A stretch of 64,000 nt of DNA from the NCBI RefSeq assembly GCF_020283565.1, contig NC_060065.1, positions 52,440,409 to 52,504,408 of the forward strand, in the 5' to 3' direction. Each line of letters opens with the position of its first letter. Position 1 is the first letter of the stretch. The translations under genes and the position numbers were made by a program. The stretch comes from Trifolium pratense. Taxonomy: Eukaryota; Streptophyta; Magnoliopsida; Fabales; Fabaceae. The notes beneath the pieces were generated by a model that saw only the letters and a list, made by a program, of their open reading frames with translations, was not told the origin of the DNA and searched no databases. This document shows positions 45,450 to 57,466 of this stretch, one piece after another.

Positions 45450-47110
45450 ATATCCAATATATATTTATTGTCTTATATCATCTGACACATTTTTTTATTA
45501 TCTACAAATCCCACATTTTTTTTTTCTTTTTATATATAAATCCAATTTTTTGTATGTGTTGGTCAAGTGACTCCAAACGACATAAGAGGAGGGGTGAATT
45601 GTGTACTCAAAAAATGATTAAAGATAAGTACTTAAAATATTTTAAACAAATAAAATAATTTGCAGAGAGAAATAAAAGAGATGAAAGGGTAAGAAGCAAA
45701 ACACAGAAATTTTCCTGGTTCGGCCAAAAACAAAGGGCCTACACCAGTCCTCAAGAAAAGCACATCGAGATTTCACTAAACTAAACTTTTATAATAGGAT
45801 AAGCTAATAACCTTTACAACCGAGAACTCTCAACACAAATAATGGAATAGCACCTCTCTTATGTAAAAGCCTCTAAACCAAGAGATATCACATTTCTTGA
45901 AAATCTTGGGAACACACCTAATATAATAGAGATTACAATAATTGAAAGATTACACCAAATGTCTAGATATAACAAATTGAAGCACAAGTACTACAAGATA
46001 AATTATGTAGTATAAAAGAGCTTTCAAGATAATATATTAGTAAGTGTAAAAATTAAGACACTGATGAGTATTATTTTCGATATGATTTTGATGCAAAATT
46101 CAGTTCTAGTTCGAGCTTGCCACAAAGCACCCATTTATATAGAAAAATATGAGTGAGGTGCAAATGAAAATAATTTAGCCGTTAGCCAATTAAATTTAGA
46201 AAATTGCCGTTAAAAAATTAATGGACAATGTGATAATCCATTGCATGATCACTAAATGTCATTGAAAACGAATTTCCATCCAATATGCCATATAAAAAAT
46301 ACATGCCTAAATAATATAATGCACAACGGCTAGAATTTGTTTAATGCAGATCATGGATTAATGTCATATATTATTTCCTCATTTGCTGATCATAATAATC
46401 AATTAGCATTAAAAGGAAAACGTTGAAACAAAAATTGGCTAATTGATTATTTGCATAAATGTTTTTGTAGCAAGAAATTAAATCATGATCACGTTTAGTA
46501 ACAAGCTAGCAATTCCTTTGCTCTAATATAATTATGACCTTGTTCAAAAGCATGCTTAAAAATATTTTTAAAGAGATAAAAAAAAATGCAATTTCCAAAG
46601 AATTTATGCAAAATTAATTTTATGCAAAATCACAATTAAGTAAAAATTACTGTGAGTGTGTGTTATATTTTCATGACAGTTATTTTTACTTCTCACATAA
46701 GGATCCTAAAAAACATGGATTATATAATTCTATAAACCAAGTCTTGAAAGCTTGATCATCTTTTTCGCTTTTTGCATCATTGTCATTCTTAGACTTCTTT
46801 TGTCAATCATCAAAATCACAATGTTCTTGTTAAGGCATATATTCACAGTATGTAGCCCAAATTATTCAAATTACTCACTTTATTTGTTACTTCTCCTACG
46901 TTTTTTTTTTCTTCTTTTTATCTACATAAACTCCCACTTTTTTTTATCTACAAATCCAATTTTTTGTATGTAACCCAAATTAAAATTACCCCACTTTATT
47001 TGTTAGTTATCCTACGTTTTTTTTATCTACAAAACCAAATATTTTTTGTATGTATTCCAGATTCAAATTATTTTTATACAAATTCAATTTTTTATCAAAT
47101 ATAAAATAAT
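45450..47110. repeat. Degenerate ~95-bp tandem repeat, interrupted by a solo LTR
   Basis: Units share CTACAAATCCAATTTTTTGT, then ATGTAACCCAAATT, then CCCCACTTTATTTGTTA and CCTACG. They appear at about 45500-45556 (continuing at 46848-46915), 46940-47020 and 47020-47110. Confidence 0.65.
45557..46847 (+). mobile_element. Solo LTR (1291 bp), probably copia-type
   Basis: It runs from TGTTGGTCAAGTGACTCC to ATATTCACA, flanked by GTATG (45552-45556 and 46848-46852). The neighbouring tandem repeat unit at about 46950-46985 shows the same flanking words with no insertion. It holds the GGAGGGGTGAATTG and TTCCTGGTTCGGCC words common in plant Ty1/copia-like LTRs. Confidence 0.85.
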
Positions 47111-47138
47111 TATTAAAAACATATGGCTGATCAAAATT

Positions 47139-47318
47139 TCGAAACTCAACTTGCTCTACATTATTTAAGAGGTTTTTATTGCTTTATGCTCTCTTTTATA
47201 TATTCTAACTATTCATTCTCGCCGCGTTTCAAAACCCAACTTGCGCTACGTTGTTTAAGAGCTTTTTATTGCTTTATTCTCTCTTTTATATGTTCTAATT
47301 ATTCATTCTCGCCGCGTT
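47139..47318. repeat. ~86-bp tandem duplication
   Basis: TTCGAAACTCAACTTGCTCT to ATTCATTCTCGCCGCG is followed directly by a close copy starting TTTCAAAACCCAACTTGCGC and ending with the same ATTCATTCTCGCCGCG. Confidence 0.85.
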
Positions 47319-47339
47319 TTATATTTATTGACTTTATTT

Positions 47340-47975
47340 CATTTTTTTATTAAACAAATAACACCATTTGATCCAAATCCAATAACTGAGTTAGATAAGT
47401 ACGTAAATCATACAATTGGAGCAGATGCTCTAGTGGTTAAAAGACTTTGTTGTAAGCAAGGGTGGTGGGTTCGATTCACATGTTTGACAAATTTGTATTT
47501 CCAATTTGGGTGGGCTAATTTAGCTTCTTCAAAAAAAAAAAAGTACGTAAATCATTGTCAGATCAAATATCAAACTTATTATGTTGAATTTCACCTTGAT
47601 AAAGTAAGTATACATATTATTTCAAATTAACGTATTTGATTATTTCACATTGGTAACGATTTAACATTTTTACTGATTTTATTTTAGGGCGCAGTCATGT
47701 TACCAAAAAAAATTTCATCAGATTTTTGTGACAGTGTAAATCATTATGCTACACTAATTGATTCAAACGAAAATCAATTTGATGTTTTAGTTGAAAAAAT
47801 TAATGGGAATATATATTTAACACATGGATGGTCTGTGTTGCATAATTTTTATAATATTCGGTCACTTAAACTTCTTGGTGTATATCTCCACTATCAATTT
47901 TCTCCCATGGGTGACTGCAGTCTGGCAAGTGGATCAGTTGTTCATCGAGTAATAATTCACAATCTAAGTGTCTAG
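47340..47975 (+). pseudogene. B3-domain protein fragment with SINE in exon 1
   Basis: With the SINE left out, the exon reads DPNPITELDKYVNH, then CQIKYQTYYVEFHLDK, to a GTAAGT donor at about 47602. The next exon (acceptor TTTTAG at about 47688) reads GAVMLPKKISSDFC, then YLTHGWSVLHNFYNIRSLKLL, the DNA-binding B3 fold of REM-like plant transcription factors. The SINE adds a frame break, and the sequence after residue about 75 of the second exon loses B3 similarity. The original start and end are unclear. Confidence 0.7.
47397..47555 (+). mobile_element. tRNA-derived SINE with 15-bp target duplication
   Basis: AAGTACGTAAATCAT flanks 47412-47540. The body has TCTAGTGGTTAAAAG (A box), GGGTTCGATTCAC (B box) and an A12 tail. 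It is inserted in a B3 coding exon. Confidence 0.9.
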
Positions 47976-49184
47976 AATGAGTTCGTATCCACAAGATTTG
48001 TTGGTTTAAAAAGGTTTTGACTGAAAGTAAATATCTAAAACTAGAAAGCAGAATAAATAAAAGACAATAAAATAAAAGACAGAAAAGTAAAGGTGTCTAG
48101 AATTCACATTCTAGGTGTCTAGAATGAGTTCGTATCCACATGGATCGTGTCAAGTCGACTAATCTATTTTAGTAATCTTTATTTCAAAGTAAGTGTTGCA
48201 TTCGCTTTATTTGTTTAGAAAAGGTTTGACTGAAATTAAATAGCAGCTTAAAATAAAGGACTGATAAATAAAAGACATAAAAATAAAGAGGTGGCTAGGT
48301 ACTTTCGATTCACTCCTTAGTCTTGCTTGGTAAATACTAAATAGCGTTATATCTGCATATTATTCCAGTTTCATTCGGCAAATTAATATCTTTTGAAATC
48401 GGTAATTCAACTCTTCTATTGCAATCTGAATCGTTATCAATAAATCTTTTTAGTAAGGTAAGCCTATTTATGTCACGTTTTACCTACGGTAGATCAATAA
48501 TGGATTTCATGCAGAATTTAAGTTCTATTAATTTATAGCTCTAACCTCGGGTACTGAATTTAATGGTCCCCAATATTTATGTTAAATGTTGTATCTTATA
48601 TTTTCGGGCCTCTAGTGGTGTGCTAGATGTATTAAACCCTAAAAGTTCATTCAATAACGTGGCCTTTATTATGAACGAATAATTAAAGCAAGATAGCGAA
48701 TAAATAATAACTGAAATAATAATTGATACAATGTTGGACAACCATATTACATGTTCTCAAGCAATCCTAAGGGAGTTCCTCTACTTGCCCTAGCCTAGAA
48801 GTATAAAACTTAAAGACAAGAAAGAAAATAACCTTAAGCCTCGGAGATGTAGAGCTCTCCTTGCCTCTTCCTAAGAGTTCTCCTAACTCTTGCTTTTTGC
48901 TCCCAACTCAGGATAACTCTCAGTTTTTCTGAATTTATAATTGTGAAGGAGAACTCTATTTATAGATTTTTGGACCGGGCTTTATTTCCATTGTGCCCCA
49001 TCGTGGCTACAATGGATCGTATCGTGGTGCGATGCAAGACGGTTCTTCAGATTTAAAACAAATCCATCATGCTACGATGGCTTCTCATCGTGACTACGAT
49101 GAGTATGCATTTTTCTCCCATTTTTGCTTCTTGGTCTTGTACTTCTGTATTTTCATGTATTTGTCTGCTTTTGGTCAATCCCGT
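47976..49184. mobile_element. Probable LTR/leader of a gypsy-type relic
   Basis: There is a direct repeat of GTGTCTAGAATGAGTTCGTATCCACA (about 47966 and 48114), a TTATAAT promoter-like region, CT-rich leader-like sequence (48840-48920) and 'CATCGTGGCTACAATGG' words before a gag remnant. Exact LTR ends were not resolved. Confidence 0.45.
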
Positions 49185-49460
49185 TAATTTCGATATTAAA
49201 GGGAATGTTCTCGCAGGGTTACGAGAGAATCAGTTCGATGGACGCACGAATCAAGATCCATGGGATCACCTGACTCAATTCTCAGAAACCTGCCAGATAC
49301 AAAAGGTACCTGATCACATCACTAAAGATCAGAAAAAGCTTTGACTATTTGCTTTTTCTTTGACAGGTATGGCCAAGGAGTGGTTACAATGCTTGCCAAG
49401 CGGAACGATCTAGACATAGAAGGAGCTGGAGAATAAATTTCTTAAGATGAAATCAGCCCA
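49185..49460 (+). pseudogene. Gag remnant of Athila-like retrotransposon
   Basis: It reads VNFDIKGNVLAGLRENQFDG, then DPWDHLTQFSETCQ, then a stop at about 49342 and FAFSLTGMAKEWLQCLPSGT. This is the start of a plant Ty3/gypsy (Athila-type) capsid domain. Stops at 49342 and about 49411 break it and no pol follows. Confidence 0.7.
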
Positions 49461-49679
49461 AACACCCCCTTTCCTACTAACACCGTTATTTTTACGCTAA
49501 CTTTTTTTAGTTGAACATAATATGTTTTATTGATTTGTAATTTTTAGGGTTATCTATTGTTGAAGGAGAAGGAATTATTCAACTCCCCTCCCAATCTGTC
49601 ATGAGAATTTGAAACAAGTTAAAAGCATTCCATAATCCAAAAAATACTAACGGCTTAAACCTCGTCCAACTCTCTTACA

Positions 49680-50083
49680 ATGTGTTTGTTTAGGTAGATT
49701 TACAAAAGAAAGAAATAAGAAAGAGAGAGATAGCAAAGAAATTAGCTATTTCTATGGTTTGGATGAGGAGAGAAATAAGGAAAGAGAGAAATATAATGGT
49801 TAATAACTGCCAAAAATAAATTTCTCCATATTAAGAGAGATTTGTGGGACAAGAAGTGAAATAAACAATTTTACAATAATACCCTCATTCAACTAATTTA
49901 TTTTCTTGTAGAAAAGGGTAAATTTGTTATTTTCTCATTTTTATTAATTTATCTCTTCTCACTTTTCTATTCATCCAAACCATATAAAATTTCTATTAAA
50001 TTTCTCTTATATCTCTCTTCTCTCTTATTTCTCTCTTCACTATTTGTCTCTTCCCTATTTCTTTGACATCCAAACATAGTGTT
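49680..50083. mobile_element. MITE with GTGTTTG...CCAAACATAGTG ends
   Basis: A 400-bp AT-rich unit with GAGAGAAATA-type left arm and TTTCTCTC-type right arm in inverted orientation. The ends resemble other 'ATGTTTGGAT' plant MITEs in the window. Target duplication not resolved. Confidence 0.6.
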
Positions 50084-50652
50084 AAAGCTCGTAAATCTTT
50101 TCTTGCCTGAATGACATCAAAACAAAATTCAGCTCTGAATGATATCAAAACATAATTCAACATAAATCATCTTGAAAAAAGTAAATCATTGAATTAATAA
50201 GCTTTGTTTTGCAACAATTGTTGATTACCACTAATGCCAACATAACTTCGCATTATTAAAGTTGAAAATGTATCATATACATTTTATTTTATTTTGCATG
50301 AAATCGAATTTCAAATTAAACAAGAAAGTGACATATTAAAAATAATCGGTGTTTTTATTTTTTTTATATAATTTTGAAGGCTTGTGACTTCAAAGTGTGC
50401 TCATCTAAACATTTAAAGTTTAAATCATCCGGTGTTAATTCATTTGTTGATTAGGGGGTAGGGGACTCCGCTAGTAAATGGTGGAATTGGTGTATCTCTC
50501 ATATAAGTTAGGTTTTGGACCGGATACCAAATTATAGTGATTACATAAATAATTATTTGATGATCTTGAAAATTACATCTTTGATTACATAAGCAATTCT
50601 ACATGCCAAAATTCAAAATATAAGATAAAAAAATAATCAGTTATTCACTTGT

Positions 50653-51588
50653 CAATGTTTGGATTGATGGAATGTAGTGGGATGAAATGAAATGAAGTGG
50701 TATATAATATGATTCCATTGTTTGGGTTTATAAGAAATGAATGGAATGGAATGGAATGAAATGTAACACAATGAAATCAATTCCATCCAATACCACTCAA
50801 TCCTTCAATTTTCCATTCCCCCAATTTGGGATGTATCCAATGGAATGAAACTTCATAATTGAAATATTACCATTTTACCCAATTTGCACCGGCTTGACAT
50901 CTTCCCCGTCAATTTTTTTCTTGGCATCCTCCCCATCAATTTTTTTCTTTCGTTGATCCATAGTTGATTTTGATATTTTCTTCAAATTCAATATAATACT
51001 CAACGTTGTTGTTGCTATACGACTATAGTTTTATAAGATTATCTTTCTTTTTGTTATTTAACTATAGTTTTATAAGACTATCTTTCTGTTTGTTATTTAA
51101 TTATGGACAAAACTTACATGCATTTCCATACATGCATTTCTTACTTTTCCTCTCACAAAGAGGTAGTTTTTTTATTAAAAAGTAATTTTCTTTTATTTTT
51201 TCAAAATGAAAAAACACAAATAACCACCTCTTTGTGAGTGGAAAAGTAAGAAATGCATGTATGGAAATGCATGTAAGTTTTGTCCAGGATATATGCTTCT
51301 ATTTAATCTGTGCAATACTGTTGTTCTTGTTAGAACTGATCGATACCATATCAACGTTTTTATATATTATTGTTAGAACTGTTCATTTTTGTTAAATAAA
51401 AAATGAAATAAAAATTTTATAATTTATTTCATTCCGTTCACTTCCCAAATGATGGAGTGGTAATTTTGTTTCATTCCATCGTTGAATATCCAAACAATGG
51501 AATAGACTTTGTGATCCATTCCGTCTCACTTCATTCCATTATGTTTCATTCTCCTCCATTCCGTTATATACCATCGATCCAAACATAG
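50653..51588. mobile_element. Foldback/MITE with ATGTTTGGAT(T/C)GATGG termini
   Basis: Left CAATGTTTGGATTGATGG and right CCATCGATCCAAACATAG are inverted. Sub-terminal GGAATGAAATG / CATTCCATT arrays are also inverted. A second, smaller hairpin lies inside at 51105-51285. Confidence 0.7.
51105..51285. mobile_element. 181-bp hairpin MITE with ~60-bp arms
   Basis: GGACAAAACTTACATGCATT to CACAAAGAGGT is answered by ACCTCTTTGTGAG to AATGCATGTAAGTTTTGTCC with almost perfect pairing. Confidence 0.85.
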
Positions 51589-54500
51589 CGTAAAGGTCGA
51601 GGAAAAAATGAGTACCACATTCAGATTAAGATTATTGCCGATTATAAGGTCAGTTGAAAAGCTGCTTTGTTTTTCGGTTGAAAACACTGTCATGTTAATA
51701 ATCAAATATATTTATTCTAGCAATAAAATATATAGCAATAAAATATATTCAATTATTTTTTAACACAATTCCGTGAGAAAGAAAATCATCTTACAGTTCG
51801 AAACATAGTAAATCTCAAAGGCCTCGAAACTTTCAAGTTTTAACCAAATGATGTCGCTCACAATCATCATCATATCAAATGGACACGTTCTAGGTGGAAG
51901 AAAGTTTACACCACTAAATGATGTTAGCAAATCTACAATAGTTGTAGACATCACATGAAACAAGGGAGCACCAACAGCTATAGTATTTCTTATTGTGTTC
52001 AAAAATTTCCGCTTAACACAAATTGTATAACTAATCACTCTCAAAAAGACTGGCTAAGCATGCTAATAATATTGACCAAAAAATTAGAAGACAATTCAAG
52101 GAGCGCCGCCATCTTCATAGTTGACAGCATGGTCCCAATAATGAGGAACCCCGATATCCACAAAAACTTTACGAGCAGCTGCTTCAGTGATGCAATCATG
52201 AACACTGAACCTGTTGAAGTTTTGTTTGGCAATATTTCCTTGCCACACAAGAACACATTTATTGGCAGGCTTGTCATCATCTGAATCTTCGGTTTCTTCT
52301 TTCTCTTTTGAAAGATCACTCCATTTGATACGTCTAAGCATTAGTTTTCCATACCTCTTAATTGTCTTGCTATTACCTTCAACCACGATAACGCCAATAT
52401 CATCACAAATCACAGCACATCCAGTCAAATGATTATATTGAGCATTACGATCAATTTTAAAGCGAGCATCTGGATTAGAGAGATCGTTAATCCTGTAAAG
52501 TGACACAAGTATACCTAGTGTATTTGGGTCATCAAACAACTTCATTTTCTTCTTCTCACGCTTCTCAGCAGGAGTAAGCTTGCGTGCAATATTCCTATCG
52601 ATGTGAGCCTGCTCACGCTCAGCAGCTGCAATACGTACTTCCTTCTCAAGCCGAGTGGGATCTTGAGTTGCTTCGGTCCCGAGCACTTTCATTAAATTGT
52701 TCATCTTTAACTTTGGTTTTCGCGGTTCTATGACACCCTGTCTAATCATCTCTTGTCGCTCCTTCTCTTTAGCTATACGCCTTTGGGTCTTGAGTTTCTT
52801 TTGCTCCTGTTTGGTTAGCTTGAGAGGTTGAGGTGGTGGAGGGGCAAGCTCAGCAGGCGGTTCAATGGGGCGAGGATGCTCCACATAAAAGGTGATTTTT
52901 TTCATTTTTAGATTATCTTCATCTATAGTTCTGTTGGCAATGTCACCATAATTTCCAGAATGCAGAAGTGCCACGTCCCTGACAAAATTCCAAGAGTTAG
53001 TTGAAGATTTATCAATATAGACAGACTACACGTTTTCTGTTTCTAATTTTTTACTATTTAAATTACAAGACAATATATCATCAAGACAAACAATACTAGA
53101 TTTACATGTAGCCACTCATGTCATATTATTCATTTTGCAGTCAGCCTGGGGGAAAGATACCCACCTAACTAAAAATAATAATTTGTAATCACCTTTTGAA
53201 CACATCAGAATATTTTGCTAGTAATTTAAAAGCTCTTGTTACTGCTTGGACAGAAACTAACCCTTCTCTTCTAGTAATTCTAATTCTGAATGCAAAATTA
53301 AATACTCATCCTCCCTTTTACACAGGTCAGTAAGGTACGGGAAAAGAAAAGAAAAAAAAGAGCTCGCTGATTAGTTGCTATACATGTTTTGACAATACTA
53401 TTTCCCCCGTCATTTCAGCTCCACCAAATTCCCTTCATACTGAAAGCTATTCAGTCATATATCCTATCGATCCAAAATGATATTACCCAAGGTCTGCACC
53501 CAAACAACTCACAATATAAAGTTAAAGTCCACCCAAGTGATCACATAGGCATCCATCTCTATATCTAACCTAATTAAGATCAGCAGCCTAAATTGTAGTG
53601 TTCATCATGCAAATAACCCACTTAAGATGAAACCAGCCCAAACTATTGAATACATTGATCCACCTCCGCGATTGTTTCAAACACACATTCAAAGGAATCA
53701 TCACACTTTATCCGCAACAAGCTATCATAGCTCGTTTCAAACACACAAGCTATTCAAATTTCAAAGGAAATTTCAAAGGGAATGTCAAACTCCATTCATA
53801 ACAAGCAACTACAGCTTTTGTCTAATTTTATCAACATTAAATCGCCTATACTATTGAGAAGTTGGCTAAGTTAACTTATCATATGGGGAACTTTCGACCC
53901 TCTAACCAAGTGAACTTTCGACCACCTGGCCGGGAAACATATTGATTAGAGGAGCAAATTGTGGATCGTAACGGAATCCCATCCTGGCAGCAAGCTCCTG
54001 AGAACGCTGACAGCTTCAAAGTTGGCCGCAGTTGTGACACCAGCAGCACTAGTACCACTAGCTGGAGAATTTGCAGCAGTGGTAAAGATTGACATATTTG
54101 AAACAGGCCCTGAAGAAGCTAAGTTGGCAGGTCTTGATACCACCCCGACACCAAGAGAGGGCGCTGCAGATTCAGTCTTGGAACCCAAATGTGTGCTTTC
54201 TTGCGAATTTGAGGTAGAACTTTTATTCAACTGCACAATAAAATGCATAGCACTTAATCCATTCAGAGAAAGATTTATAATTGTGGTGAAAGTGAAACAA
54301 ATCATTATCCTAAAGAAGCTATCATATAACCATCCAGCTAACAAAAGATAGTAATGAGTAGAAACAATAGACAATTTACCTGAGGAATTCTCTTCAGCTT
54401 CTCCGACAACTCTTTTTGCATTTGTAAAGCCTTCTTTGCCTTAGCTAAGGCAGAAATAGAGAGGCTTCCAGGTTTTCCGGCAGTTGAAGATGACCCATCT

Positions 54501-54830
54501 GTACTAGATTTTCCAGTAACCTCATGAGACATTGTAAGACTAACACCCTTATTTTCATTTGTGGTAGAAATCGATGATACCTTGATAGGAAAGGAAAGAG
54601 GAGGGGCCAAAGTTAAGTCCGGCACACTAGCAGTCACCACAGCAGGCGATCCCATAGCAACGCCCTGAAATAGCACAGATGAAACACCAATAAATGCATT
54701 ACTCTTGTCCAATATTCGAAACCAAAGCAATTAGGTAACACCAACAATAAGTAATTGAGTTCAAAACATAAACAACAAAAAACTATCATATATATATTTC
54801 TCAGCTCAAGTATATCAACATCCTCATTAT

Positions 54831-55665
54831 TTTAAATTTTTTTGTTTGTCAAGTAGCCTAGTGGCTAGAATTTTCACCTTAAAGATTAATAAGTGGAGTG
54901 TTAGAGGTTCGAACCCCGGCTCTGCATAATATAGAGCTGTCAAAATGGGCTAGCCCGAATGGGCCGGCCCGCCAAGCCCGATTTTTTCCCGGGCTCGGGC
55001 CTTGAAAATACTAGCCCGAATTATTTCCGGGTTTTTTAGCCCGGACCGATAAAGGCCGATTAAAATATGGGCTAGCCCGAATGGACCACGGGCGGCCCAC
55101 AAGCCCGAAAAATTAAAATAAAAAATAATAATTTGTTTTGGATGATTTGAACTTAGTTCGTAATATAAATTATAAGGCACCTAAGAAACACGTAAGTAGC
55201 GGCTGACTAAAAATAGGGCGCGCGAGAAAGTCGTAGGTAGTGGATGAGTAAAAATATGATGCGCAAGAAACTCGTAAGTAGCGGATGAGTAAAAATATAG
55301 GGCGCGAGAAACTCATAGGTAGGGGATGAGTAATCGTAGATAGCGGATGAGTAAAAATATGGCGCGCGGGAATTATTATTGTAGGGACGCGCAAAAATTA
55401 TTGATCATATTTATAATGTTGAGTTTGAGCACTAAATATAAAATAAAAAAAAAAAAAAAAAAAAAAAGCAGCCCGAAAGCTGACAACCCGTATCGGGCCG
55501 GATTCGGACACTAATTTTGGTAGCCCGTTTTTTATCCGGGCTTTTTAGCCCAGCCCGATGAAGCCCGACCGGGCTGGCCCGAATTTGGCCGGATCGCCCG
55601 TTTTGACAGCTCTAGCATAATATATGCAATGTCACTACAAACTGAGCTAAGCTCAAGGGTACATC
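54831..55665. mobile_element. SINE (Au-like) in PRP3 copy 3 intron, split by hAT
   Basis: The left half has GTAGCCTAGTGGCTAGAA and GAGGTTCGAACCCCGGCTCT (A and B boxes). After the hAT element it resumes with TATGCAATGTCACTACAAACTGAGC. The near-repeat CATCAGCATCCTCATT / ATCAACATCCTCATT flanks the whole and fits a target duplication. Confidence 0.75.
54932..55614. mobile_element. Non-autonomous hAT element, GGGCTAGCCCGAA-rich
   Basis: The ends TAGAGCTGTCAAAATGGGC and GCCCGTTTTGACAGCTCTA are inverted. The 8-bp duplication GCATAATA lies at 54924-54931 and 55615-55622. Sub-terminal CCCGGGCT / AGCCCGA words repeat on both sides. The centre has five degenerate 'GTAGCGGATGAGTAAAAAT' direct repeats (about 55196-55370). 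Confidence 0.92.
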
Positions 55666-56128
55666 AGCATCCTCATTCTAATCTAGTAAACAGTTAATGG
55701 AAGATATAAAAAGCATAAAAAGAACACCTAGGGTTTCAAGTGAGATTCTAAATCAAAAGCAATACTATGTAATCAAGAATTCGTAGCCTATAAAGTAATT
55801 AATCAATTATAACCACAAAACTATAGAATTAATCAAATAAAACAAACGCATAAAAGAATCTCACGTTTTGTGGTGATGCATTGTGATTGGGAGAGGCTTC
55901 CCTCTCTTCATCGCAGTTCAATTTAGACCTAACTTTGCTACCCTCTCTTTCGTCCCTGTCGTATACCTTATTATCTCTATCTCTGATTCCTTCTCGGTCT
56001 TCTCTGTCTCTGATTTTGTGATCGTGTTTGACATTCCGGTCAGATCGATGATGGCGGTGGACGGTGGTGATCGCGGTGACGTTCGGAACTTCGATCTCTC
56101 TTTCGCCAATTGGAGTCGTCCATTCTAG

Positions 56129-57350
56129 GGTTTGTGGAGAATGGGAGTCCTTGTTTCATGCATGCAAAATATATCCCAAAAAAAAGATTATGGGTTTGGG
56201 AGATATTTTACTTAAGATTATATTATGTAGGGATGCGAATCTTTTACAAAATTATCTTAATATGCCTAAAAAAAATATTATCTTAATAATAATAAATTTT
56301 AAAAATAATGTAAATAATATTTGGATAAATATTGAAAAAATATGATAATAAACGGTGAAATTTATATGTAGGGACGTAGAATGAATTTTATATGTCGGGG
56401 CTACACAAGTAAAAAATTTAAATGTAAAAAGTTATTTTTGTCAACATTAACTTTATGTTTTATTTTTATTTTTGGTATGTTTAATAAGTGGGTGTAGTGG
56501 TTAACATGACCTATTTTTTAACTCTCTCCTTTTGTTTAAGATATTATCTTGACCCCACTTGTTAAATTTTTTGGATCCGTCCTAGGTTTGGTGGGGTGTG
56601 TTTTGGAGATTTTCGATGGAAAAAGTTCAAACATGAAAAGGGTATACGTCTGCCGTAAAAAAAATGAAAAGGGTACGTCACTAAGGAATTAATTTCATCT
56701 CATAGATACCATGTACCGCGATCGTTTTTTAAACCAAGCCGCAACATTCTTGTATTGTTTGAGGAAAAGGAAGACGATCGAACACAAATATCTTTTGCTA
56801 CGGAACAACTAGGAAGTTTGTGTGCACGTATAACTTAAGATGACTCGCTTCGAATAGACTTGTGGAACTCGGATACAAAATCAGGTAGAAAAATAGGACA
56901 TGCACTATTGCTTGAGTGTCCTAGTCAGTAGCAATAAGTCACTGTCAATTGTAAAGAAGGTATGTTTCACTCTGATCTAGACCGATTCTGTCGGATATGG
57001 TTCATAGTTTACTGATAAGTAGGCGTATCACTATATAGCCACTTTGCAGTCAGAGACGTAGGCACAATTGGTCAAACTTGTCAAGAATTATTGGCTTGAT
57101 GCCTTTCTCATTGTTATTTCTTGTATATATAGAGGTTACAAGGTTATACATGTAATTACACTAAATAATTACATTTAATGAGAACAAATCAATATCTGAT
57201 TTATTTTTCTTATTCTAGAAACAAACTAATAATTATGATTAACAGGACAAGTCAACTCCTTATTCACAAAACTATGTGATCAAATATTGAGTATCCTTTT
57301 GTTTGTTTTTCGTATGATGATGTTCTATACTTAAATGATTTTTTTTTAAG
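56129..57350. other. Intergenic stretch with a hAT relic
   Basis: At about 56370-56585 the words GGGGCTACACAAG and TTGGATCCGTCCTAG resemble the ends of the hAT element at 23984-24770. The rest (56600-57350) has no recognisable gene. Confidence 0.4.
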
Positions 57351-57466
57351 AGGCTTGCATTGGATCAAGAAGTTGTAGTGTTGGAGACTTGGAGTATTCA
57401 ACAATATTTGAAGACCCTTGTAAAGGAGTGACAAAGTGTTTAGCTGTTGAAGCTACTTGTGCATAG
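57351..57466 (+). pseudogene. Beta-galactosidase (GH35) C-terminal exon fragment
   Basis: After a TTTTTTTTAAG acceptor the frame reads CIGSRSCSVGDLEYST and IFEDPCKGVTKCLAVEATCA then TAG at 57464-57466. The Cys spacing and the DPC.G..K.LAVEA.C ending match the galactose-binding lectin (SUEL) domain at the end of plant beta-galactosidases. No other exon of the gene was found nearby. Confidence 0.6.

Larger units (their letters stand above)
51765..56128 (-). pseudogene. PRP3 pseudogene, copy 3 (minus strand)
   Basis: Pieces in gene order: exon 1 with ATG at about 56128 (to about 55866), exon 2 54380-54664, a further exon 53935-54230, and the last exon 52096-52978 with its 3' UTR to about 51765. 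Exon 1 is frameshifted before the HHRSDRN region. The third piece has a one-base deletion at about 54013, changing the frame within FEAV|RRSQELAARMGF, and runs out at DPQFAPLINMFPG. The exons equivalent to copy 1 exons 3 and 4 are missing; homology breaks at about 53303. The last exon is still open (292 residues). Copy 3 is clearly diverged from copies 1 and 2 and keeps the ancestral middle segment. Confidence 0.88.

Noticed and set aside
49069..49344. Start of the gag remnant at an upstream Met
   Set aside because: The first part of this frame is leader sequence; capsid similarity begins only at about 49185.
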